Origin: Virgibacillus_O xinjiangensis
GTDB lineage: Bacteria; Bacillota; Bacilli; Bacillales; Amphibacillaceae
Length of the DNA: 28,755 nt
NCBI RefSeq assembly: GCF_042643145.1
Contig: NZ_JBHRSA010000038.1
Coordinates: 1-28,755, forward strand
Direction: 5' to 3'
Each line of letters opens with the position of its first letter. Position 1 is the stretch's first letter. Made by a program: the position numbers and the translations under genes. Of the stretch, positions 22,546 through 28,755 are shown piece after piece. Under the pieces are notes generated by a model. That model had not been told where the DNA came from, searched no databases, and was given only the letters and a program-made list of their open reading frames with translations.

Positions 22546-23844
22546 CTAAAAACTAATATGCCTAACACTATTCTTAGAAACATGTCCTATCACTAGATCT
22601 TGCCCATTCCTTTCTCTTCCATCTATCCTATCAGTAAACACCATTCCCACAATTTCAACTTCATCGTTTGTATCGAGATATTCTCCATCTCTATCCTTAA
22701 TCAACTTCATATAGTCAACTAACTCACGTAATCCAGTAACCGCATATTCTACTCTAGTCGTATGCTTAACCTCTCCAATGACGACCCTCTTCAATTTATT
22801 TGTTTCCTTTTCGTATATTTCAACCAACAAATCTGGTCGGCCACTCCAGTAAGTAGATGTGACAAACCCATTACCAAATAGTTCACTAGCTAGGCTCTGA
22901 GCTTCCGCCATCGAACTTAATTTACGATTAATAAATGGGTGACCATATTCTCTTACCTCATCAGTAGTTACATGGAAACCAATATTCTCTGAACCTGTGG
23001 AATCATGGTACACTTTATACAAATAGGTATCATCCTGCCATTGAGCAACCAAGTTGTTCTGGCCATCCATTAATTGCAGCTCTGCGTCTTTTCCATTTTG
23101 CTCAATCAGTTGGACAACCCAATACAGCTCAAACAGAACATCTTCCTCCTGAGGATACACAAAGGTCTCTCGCAAGAGTCGTTGTACCTCTTGCTGGTTG
23201 ATATCACCGGATAAAAGCTTACGATATTGATGCAAAATAGTTGCAGCTGATCGATATAATGGATTGCGGTGTTTTAATGTATCTAAAATCATCCGGTCCG
23301 TTACATGCTTCTGTTCTGTACGAACACGGGACAAGTAGATATTCTTGTATAGTATATGATTCACGATAGGCTTTAGCGTTTCCCATTCCTTAAACCAGCT
23401 GTATCTCTTATAGTATTCGCTGTCTATTGTTCTATAAAGAATAGTATGCAACGTCTGTATCGCCTCTAGTAGGACAAGATTTTCTTTAATAGCATACGCT
23501 CGATTCCGTTCATTTACTGAAAAAATGGTTTTATTCTTGGCATTCATTCTTAATCTATCATTGATGGTTTTTGGCCAGTCAATTTGCCCTCTAATCTGAC
23601 CATGATACGTATCTTGTTTTACTTTGGTCGACGTTTTAAATTTTCTAATTAGAATTGGTAAGTCACGAACAAATTCTTTCACTTCATCTTTTAGTAAAAA
23701 ATGAATCTGTAGGAGCTGCTCTAGTTGAGAGATGTGTAGTTCGGTCTTCTTAATAAATGAATTGAGGCCAATTTCCCCCGATTTCAGATAGACGACTAAA
23801 AAACCGCTGATTTCTTCAATTAATTGCTCTGCACTTCGTTTCAT
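22546..23844 (-). CDS. mcrC: McrC-like PD-(D/E)XK nuclease of a type IV restriction system
   Basis: A 432-aa protein, the nuclease and GTPase-stimulating half of an McrBC-type system that cuts modified DNA. The N-terminal part (1-230) is helical with the RGQIDWPKT motif (85-93) seen in DUF2357/McrC-like proteins. The C-terminal nuclease core has GRPDLLVEIY (Asp338) and VIGEVKH (Glu358, Lys360), the PD-(D/E)XK catalytic triad. It starts 3 nt after the McrB-like stop; the end of that gene supplies the AAGGG site, so the two are coupled. It is visibly AT-richer than the operons to the left, suggesting acquisition by transfer. Confidence 0.82.
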   Translation of the reverse strand: MKRSAEQLIEEISGFLVVYLKSGEIGLNSFIKKTELHISQLEQLLQIHFLLKDEVKEFVRDLPILIRKFKTSTKVKQDTYHGQIRGQIDWPKTINDRLRMNAKNKTIFSVNERNRAYAIKENLVLLEAIQTLHTILYRTIDSEYYKRYSWFKEWETLKPIVNHILYKNIYLSRVRTEQKHVTDRMILDTLKHRNPLYRSAATILHQYRKLLSGDINQQEVQRLLRETFVYPQEEDVLFELYWVVQLIEQNGKDAELQLMDGQNNLVAQWQDDTYLYKVYHDSTGSENIGFHVTTDEVREYGHPFINRKLSSMAEAQSLASELFGNGFVTSTYWSGRPDLLVEIYEKETNKLKRVVIGEVKHTTRVEYAVTGLRELVDYMKLIKDRDGEYLDTNDEVEIVGMVFTDRIDGRERNGQDLVIGHVSKNSVRHISF

Positions 23845-23847
23845 CGA

Positions 23848-26658
23848 TTATCCCTTCATATGGAAAAAGTCTTGAGCAAATTGTCTTAGAAGATCCACAT
23901 CAATCTCAGGTAATTGGCTTACTCTCTCAATAAACTCTATAATGTCATGATCTAATAACCCTTCAAACTGCGGCAGAACATAAAGAATAATTGCTGAAGT
24001 AAAATCTGCCTCTACAGCTGTGTACTTCGCAATATCCTCGACAATTGCTGGACCGATTTGTCTGTATCCATTTATTTGCTGCCACACAAAAGCTAACTCC
24101 TCTGTATATCTGTAATCAGTTATATTCCATTTATACAAAAATGATTGTACAAGCAATGAATCAATCTGTTTAGGGACACCAACTGGAATAAAGGCAAACC
24201 TTCTCATGAACGCATAACTCATTTCATAGAGAGAAGCTTTATCCAAAGTATTCATGGTCCCGATTAAGCGCCAATCATTCGGGATAACATATTCATAATC
24301 GTTAAGAACCACGTGTTTATCTTCTCCTTGAGGACGAAGTAAGAACGATTGGCCACTTTCCGATTGAAAGTTCAATGTAATAGTATCTCCAGTCAATGCA
24401 GAAAACAGTGAACCAAAGGCTTTATCTATATCGGCTCGGTTCATTTCATCAATAATTAGCCACTTGTTGGCTGGCCTATTTGTATTGTGATCCTTGAAAC
24501 AATCAAGAAACAATCCTGGATGGAAAGTCAATGTCCCGTCACTCTTTGGTCTGTATCCTCCTATTGTTTCATAGGTTGACCAATCAGACGTCGCGGTTGC
24601 CATTTTGTATGATGCATCAAAGGATGTGCATATCTCTTTTGCTAACTTCGACTTCCCTGTTCCTGGCGGTCCAATAAAGATAATATGCTTTTCATTTTGT
24701 AATGCTGTCTTCACTTGTCTTAGTAACCGTTCCTCTTCTTCAAAGTGCAAATTGTGAATAGATGGTTCCTTATCAAAAGAGATGGTCGGAATCTCTACAT
24801 CAGCATTCGCAACTTGTGTTGGTTCCAGTGATAAAATTGTTTCAAATTCTGCCTTGGTCAATTCAAAAAGGCTTCCCTGTGCGCCATTTCTTATTGGAGA
24901 ACTCTGTTGCAATTCCTCAACTTCAGCAATGACTTCCCAACTTATTGGTGTGATGTCCTCTACAAACCGGAAGGATACACCTTGGATTGGTTCTTTATCC
25001 TCATCATCCTCGACAACATGTAAACTTTCTGTCACTTCGCCCTGTGCGACAATTTCTTTTCTAGGAGTAGATTCATAAAAAAGGATCTTATCACCAGGCT
25101 GCGCATTCTCAAAAGCCGAAAAGACTCTCCGTTTGTTCCCTTTCTCGTTGTAAGCCGTATAATTCACCGCACCACCTTCTTTTATTTCACTTACACTCCA
25201 AATCGATGGGTTAGACGTTAACCAGAAGTACCTTTTTTCCTCAGATTCCTTTATGACAGGCTGCGCCGGAGTTGAAAATTGTGTGGATTTGTTATCCTCT
25301 CTAACCATTCCTTCTACATCTAGGTTCGAATTAAGATCATTTTCTTCGATAAAAGCGGGCAACACTTCCTCAAACTTTTGTTTTATTTTTTCGTAGTTAA
25401 TTTTTTCTATGTCTGTTATTGACTCTAAATTTTCTTGTCCTCGCTTTGGATGGTTTGTTCCATAAACTAGTCCATATCGCACTCCATTTTCATCAAAAAG
25501 AACAAATAACTGCGCGGCATCTTTATGCGTCACCTTGTTGGCAGGATAGACAGCTAGCCAACTTTCCGTTCCACCAAAATTATGATTCCAATTAAACCCA
25601 TTTAATACCTTATTTTCTTCTAAGTCTAAGTCTTCGATACCCTCCATTTTTTGAATAGCTTGATGAACGGTTTTCAATTCCTGGTTTACTTTTTCTTTTA
25701 CTGAGTTATAAAAAACCTGGAACAAGATCGTAAAGTTAGTCCAAGCCTGTAAGATATTTCTCTCGTTCTCCTCATTTACTTGCTCTTTTATTTTTTCTAA
25801 CTGTGCTACATCCAGTTCATCTGTTTCCAGATATTGATCAATCATTTTGAATCTTATTTTATTCACTTTAGTATCATTGCGATAAGCTTCTCCAGTTTTC
25901 CTAAGCGTTTCTCGGTCAAGTTCCTTTATAGCTTCAATGAATACCTGATCATTTTGCTTGTATTGATTAAGCTTATTTGCAAGCGTGTAGATATACTCCA
26001 CAGCACTTTCAACTTTTGGTTGATCATATTGTGTTAGACAAAAGAAAAAGTCCTGCACATCTAGCATCGTGATAACTTTGCCTTGGCTGACTAGATGTTT
26101 GTAAACCACTAGACACATGTCATAGTAAGTTTGATAATTTTCATGTACGGGACCTAGTTTCTTGTTGATACCGAACACTTGCTTGATATCCTTAAATACT
26201 TCCTCTTTGTATAACGGAAATTTTTTATAATCATATGCCGCTAGAAGATATCCAAATAAAGGAGCCCCTAGGCTGATCTTTGAATTAAATAACTTTCCTT
26301 TATCCCGAAAGTTTTTAATTTTCTCTGCCAATGATACAGAGTGATTATGGTACAAATGATGTAACAAGTAAGCGACTTCCTCGGGGTTGGAATTCGTATA
26401 ATTCAAAAGGTCACTCGTATTACTCCAATGTACAAAACTACCCTCTTGAGGATTACTCGTTTTGATTTTCTTGATAATCTCAACAATAGTATCTTTATTG
26501 ATCTCAACGTTTTGGATATAGCTGTTTAATTCTGAGAGTATTTCCTGCTTGTATGCTTCATCATATAAATCTGTTTGCATGAACTCTTGATACCGTTTAT
26601 ATGCGATATCTAGGTAATTATCTTTTAGTACATACTTTTCTATTATTGATTGATTCAT
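23848..26658 (-). CDS. mcrB: EVE-domain McrB-like AAA+ GTPase/ATPase of a type IV restriction system
   Basis: A 936-aa protein. Residues 1-330 are helical and unrecognised. Residues 335-440 resemble an MrcB N-terminal/DUF3578-like module (TESWLAVYPANK, LFDENGVRYGLVYG). Residues about 475-612 form an EVE (PUA/YTH-like) domain (FWLTSNPSIWSV, PGDKILFYESTPRKEIVAQGEV) expected to read modified bases. Residues 640-936 are an McrB-type AAA+ motor: Walker A GPPGTGKS (663-670), Walker B LIIDEMNRAD (734-743), sensor MNTLDKAS (802-809), Arg pair 819-820. It would recognise modified (e.g. phage) DNA and drive translocation for the McrC-like nuclease. GAGGTG lies 5 nt before the ATG. It is first of two genes, with low GC. 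Confidence is high for AAA and EVE, moderate for the rest. Confidence 0.86.
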   Translation of the reverse strand: MNQSIIEKYVLKDNYLDIAYKRYQEFMQTDLYDEAYKQEILSELNSYIQNVEINKDTIVEIIKKIKTSNPQEGSFVHWSNTSDLLNYTNSNPEEVAYLLHHLYHNHSVSLAEKIKNFRDKGKLFNSKISLGAPLFGYLLAAYDYKKFPLYKEEVFKDIKQVFGINKKLGPVHENYQTYYDMCLVVYKHLVSQGKVITMLDVQDFFFCLTQYDQPKVESAVEYIYTLANKLNQYKQNDQVFIEAIKELDRETLRKTGEAYRNDTKVNKIRFKMIDQYLETDELDVAQLEKIKEQVNEENERNILQAWTNFTILFQVFYNSVKEKVNQELKTVHQAIQKMEGIEDLDLEENKVLNGFNWNHNFGGTESWLAVYPANKVTHKDAAQLFVLFDENGVRYGLVYGTNHPKRGQENLESITDIEKINYEKIKQKFEEVLPAFIEENDLNSNLDVEGMVREDNKSTQFSTPAQPVIKESEEKRYFWLTSNPSIWSVSEIKEGGAVNYTAYNEKGNKRRVFSAFENAQPGDKILFYESTPRKEIVAQGEVTESLHVVEDDEDKEPIQGVSFRFVEDITPISWEVIAEVEELQQSSPIRNGAQGSLFELTKAEFETILSLEPTQVANADVEIPTISFDKEPSIHNLHFEEEERLLRQVKTALQNEKHIIFIGPPGTGKSKLAKEICTSFDASYKMATATSDWSTYETIGGYRPKSDGTLTFHPGLFLDCFKDHNTNRPANKWLIIDEMNRADIDKAFGSLFSALTGDTITLNFQSESGQSFLLRPQGEDKHVVLNDYEYVIPNDWRLIGTMNTLDKASLYEMSYAFMRRFAFIPVGVPKQIDSLLVQSFLYKWNITDYRYTEELAFVWQQINGYRQIGPAIVEDIAKYTAVEADFTSAIILYVLPQFEGLLDHDIIEFIERVSQLPEIDVDLLRQFAQDFFHMKG

Positions 26659-27034
26659 ATAAACACCTCATTACTTCAGTTTCCACTTTAGAAGATACTT
26701 ACACCTCATAATGCTTAGCGTTTAAGATTAGTGTACTAAACTTAAAACAATAGATGTAACTTAGTAAAAGTCGTGTTGCCTCCTTGAATAAAAGTTATTT
26801 AGATAAGGTCTTCCAACCCAATTGGTTACCCACTAGAAGTTTTGATTAAGCATTCATCTTCTTGGCACTAGACATGAATCTGTTATGCCTCATTTTCTCT
26901 TCCATTTCAGAACCAGGTAATAATTTCTTGTAAAGATATTATAAAGGCAATTCCTTATCCTTCTTTGTTTCTCATCAATTCAAGTGTAAGATATAGGAGC
27001 TTGCGTGTTTTTTTATGCTTAATTTTTTAGACGT
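26659..27034. other. AT-rich spacer between the McrBC-like operon and the rRNA-tRNA operon
   Basis: I see no gene. The 150 bp next to the McrB start should carry its promoter; a weak candidate on the minus strand is TTGTTT, 17 bp, TCTTAA. There are no clear repeats or attachment-like duplications of the tRNA 3' ends. Confidence 0.45.
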
Positions 27035-27070
27035 AAAAAAAGACCTCAACCTAATCGTTGAAGTCTTTTT
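27035..27070 (-). terminator. Terminator of the rRNA-tRNA operon
   Basis: Minus strand stem AAAAAGACTTCAAC / GTTGAGGTCTTTTT (G-T pair inside) with a 6-nt loop and a run of seven T, 13 bp after the last tRNA. Confidence 0.9.
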
Positions 27071-27082
27071 AATGGTTATTGA

Positions 27083-27165
27083 TACCGGTGGTCGGGATCG
27101 AACCGACACTCCAGAAGGAACACGATTTTGAGTCGTGCGCGTCTGCCAATTCCGCCACACCGGCA
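27083..27165 (-). tRNA. tRNA-Leu(CAA)
   Basis: 83 nt with a long variable arm and anticodon loop CTCAAAA. Acceptor TGCCGGT / ACCGGTA. No CCA is encoded. Last gene of the cluster. Confidence 0.93.
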
Positions 27166-27178
27166 TATGTGCAGAACA

Positions 27179-27249
<71 letters not shown>

Positions 27250-27264
27250 ACATGGAATGATTGG

Positions 27265-27339
27265 TGGAGCGGAAGACGGGATTCGAACCCGCGACCCCCA
27301 CCTTGGCAAGGTGGTGTTCTACCACTGAACTACTTCCGC
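27265..27339 (-). tRNA. tRNA-Gly(GCC)
   Basis: 75 nt including encoded CCA. Anticodon loop TTGCCAA, acceptor GCGGAAG / CTTCCGC. Confidence 0.95.
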
Positions 27340-27343
27340 ATTA

Positions 27344-27418
27344 TGGCTGGGCTACCAGGATTCGAACCTGGGGTACACGGGATCAAAACCCGATGCCTTA
27401 CCGCTTGGCTATAGCCCA
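27344..27418 (-). tRNA. tRNA-Gln(TTG)
   Basis: 75 nt including encoded CCA. Anticodon loop TTTTGAT, acceptor TGGGCTA / TAGCCCA. Confidence 0.95.
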
Positions 27419-27424
27419 ATAAGG

Positions 27425-27498
27425 GGCGACCGGTGGGGATCGAACCCACGAATGCCGGAGCCACAATCCGGTGCGTTAACCACTTCGCCACGACCGCC
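27425..27498 (-). tRNA. tRNA-His(GTG)
   Basis: Anticodon GTG. An encoded extra 5' G (G-1) faces C73; acceptor GCGGTCG / CGGTCGC. The 3' end continues CCT, so the complete CCA is not encoded. Confidence 0.93.
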
Positions 27499-27510
27499 AT
27501 AGAAATGAAA

Positions 27511-27584
27511 TGGCAGGGGTAGTAGGAATCGAACCCACATCAAAGGTTTTGGAGACCTTCGTTTTACCATTAAACTATACCCCT
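27511..27584 (-). tRNA. tRNA-Trp(CCA)
   Basis: 74 nt including encoded 3' CCA. Anticodon loop CTCCAAA, acceptor AGGGGTA / TACCCCT. Confidence 0.95.
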
Positions 27585-27598
27585 ACTTGTAAAGAAGA

Positions 27599-27683
27599 TG
27601 GTGGAGGGGGAGAGATTCGAACTCCCGAACCCTGAGGGAGCGGATTTACAGTCCGCCGCGTTTAGCCACTTCGCTACCCCTCC
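27599..27683 (-). tRNA. tRNA-Tyr(GTA)
   Basis: 85 nt with long variable arm and encoded CCA. Anticodon loop CTGTAAA, acceptor GGAGGGG / CCCCTCC. Confidence 0.95.
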
Positions 27684-27713
27684 ATCTTATATATGAATGT
27701 TTAAATGAAAAAG

Positions 27714-27789
<76 letters not shown>

Positions 27790-27821
27790 ATAACTTTAAG
27801 TGGACACTTAATAGAATTAAG

Positions 27822-27898
27822 TGGCGGTCCGGACGGGACTCGAACCCGCGACCTCCTGCGTGACAGGCAGGCATTCTAACCAACTGAACTACCGGACC
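27822..27898 (-). tRNA. tRNA-Asp(GTC)
   Basis: 77 nt with encoded CCA. Anticodon loop CTGTCAC, acceptor GGTCCGG / CCGGACC. Confidence 0.95.
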
Positions 27899-27956
27899 GT
27901 ATTAAAATGTTTTGGATCATCAGTTGTGCTTTGCAGTATCACTATCAAAAAAAGAT

Positions 27957-28033
27957 TGGTTGCGGGAGCAGGATTTGAACCTGCGACCTCTGGGTTATGA
28001 GCCCAACGAGCTACCAGACTGCTCCATCCCGCG
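27957..28033 (-). tRNA. tRNA-fMet(CAT), initiator
   Basis: 77 nt with encoded CCA, anticodon CAT. The unpaired first base pair (C1 against A72), the pre-anticodon GGGCT stem and TTCAAAT T-loop mark it as the initiator rather than the elongator. Confidence 0.92.
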
Positions 28034-28052
28034 ATATTGATAATGAATTACA

Positions 28053-28128
28053 TGGTGGAGGATGCAGGGCTCGAACCTGCGACCCCCTGCTTGTAAGGCA
28101 GGTGCTCTCCCAGCTGAGCTAATCCTCC
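28053..28128 (-). tRNA. tRNA-Val(TAC)
   Basis: 76 nt with encoded CCA. Anticodon loop CTTACAA, acceptor GGAGGAT / ATCCTCC. Confidence 0.95.
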
Positions 28129-28132
28129 ATGT

Positions 28133-28207
28133 TGGTGACCCGTACGGGATTCGAACCCGTGTTACCGCCGTGAAAGGGCGGTGTCTTAACCACTTGACCA
28201 ACGGGCC
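28133..28207 (-). tRNA. tRNA-Glu(TTC)
   Basis: 75 nt with encoded CCA. Anticodon loop CTTTCAC, acceptor GGCCCGT / ACGGGTC. Confidence 0.95.
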
Positions 28208-28217
28208 ATATTAAAGG

Positions 28218-28309
28218 TGGCGGAGAGCGAGGGATTCGAACCCTCGAGACCGCGGTAGCGGTCTACACGATTTCCAATCGTGCTCCTTCGGCCACTCGGA
28301 CAGCTCTCC
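28218..28309 (-). tRNA. tRNA-Ser(GGA)
   Basis: 92 nt with long variable arm and encoded CCA. Anticodon loop TTGGAAA, acceptor GGAGAGC / GCTCTCC. Confidence 0.95.
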
Positions 28310-28312
28310 ATA

Positions 28313-28387
28313 TGGCTCCACAGGCAGGATTCGAACCTGCGACCGATCGGTTAACAGCCGATAGCTCTACCACTGAGCTACTGTGGA
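28313..28387 (-). tRNA. tRNA-Asn(GTT)
   Basis: 75 nt with encoded CCA. Anticodon loop CTGTTAA, acceptor TCCACAG / CTGTGGA. First tRNA after 5S, as in Bacillus trnD. Confidence 0.95.
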
Positions 28388-28456
28388 ATAGTTTTAATGA
28401 AGAATCAAACATGGTCTTGCTTGTCCTATGAAATGGGATATTCAGTTTGATCTTAC

Positions 28457-28573
28457 TGCCTGGCAGCGTCCTACTCTTGCAGGGACAAAGTCCCAACTAC
28501 CATCGGCGCTGGAAAGCTTAACTTCTGTGTTCGGCATGGGAACAGGTGTGGCCTTTCCGCTCTCGCCACCAGA
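28457..28573 (-). rRNA. rrf: 5S ribosomal RNA
   Basis: About 117 nt with the Bacillus-type 5' start (TCTGGTGGCGAGAGCGG) and 3' end (CGCTGCCAGGCA) pairing as helix I. Ends may be off by 1-3 nt. Confidence 0.93.
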
Positions 28574-28734
28574 CAATTCGATCTTTTTTCAAGCAACCTT
28601 TTTAGTCAGTCACAAACTCTATTGTAATAGATTCGCTAGAAAAAGTCAAGGATAAATTTTATTAATATGTAATTAATTTATACCTTCAAGACTAAATAAG
28701 AGGCAATACCGTGACATCGTAAAAGAATGTAGTT

Positions 28735-28755
28735 AAGTCCTCGATCGATTAGTAT
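28735..28755 (-). rRNA. rrl: 23S ribosomal RNA, 3' end only
   Basis: On the minus strand the window begins with ATACTAATCGATCGAGGAC, the conserved last bases of Bacillaceae 23S rRNA. The rest lies outside the window. A 161-nt spacer (28574-28734) without a tRNA separates it from 5S. Confidence 0.85.

Noticed and set aside
26659..27070. Integrative element attachment site at the tRNA-Leu 3' end
   Set aside because: No integrase gene and no duplicated tRNA 3' end was found beside the restriction cassette.

Overview
The window looks like chromosome of a low-to-moderate GC Gram-positive rod of the Bacillaceae, probably a moderately halophilic genus (Halobacillus/Virgibacillus-like). The reasons are acidic secreted proteins, AGGAGG-type ribosome binding sites, sigma-A promoters, PhoP-type boxes, a CcpA-like site and a trnD-like tRNA cluster. 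The genus is inference; the family is fairly secure.

The segment lies between two rRNA operons that both read leftward (minus strand). At the left edge are tandem rRNA-type promoters (P1 and P2, both with 17-bp spacers) firing out of the window. At the right edge are the last bases of a 23S gene, a 5S gene, 14 tRNA genes and the operon terminator.

Layout from left to right: rrn promoters (1-141); an M20 metallopeptidase (plus); a membrane PAS-GGDEF-EAL cyclic-di-GMP protein (minus); a large secreted multidomain protein and a phnD-phnC-phnE-phnE phosphonate-type importer (both minus). Each of these last two units starts with four Pho-box repeats at exact 11-bp periodicity placed 9 bp before a -10. 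They therefore look like one phosphate-starvation module: an exoprotein plus an uptake system. Next comes a lone PD-(D/E)XK-plus-helicase protein (DUF2075 type) with its own terminator.

A catabolic-looking minus-strand operon follows (20318 to 12736): aldehyde dehydrogenase, two paralogous acyl-CoA ligases, a thiolase-fold protein lacking the usual cysteines, its DUF35 zinc-ribbon/OB partner, and a zinc alcohol dehydrogenase. A divergent TetR gene precedes it. Its promoter (TTGAAA-17-TATAAT) is overlaid by a near-palindrome on the -10 and a CcpA-like site on the -35. A plausible reading is alcohol to aldehyde to acid to acyl-CoA to cleavage by a thiolase-fold lyase or thiolase, induced by substrate and repressed by good carbon sources; the substrate is unknown.

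After a tRNA-dihydrouridine synthase comes an AT-richer pair, an EVE-domain McrB-like AAA protein and a PD-(D/E)XK McrC-like nuclease. This is a modification-dependent (type IV) restriction system sitting directly against the terminator of the rRNA-tRNA operon. No CRISPR array, insertion sequence or integrase was seen.
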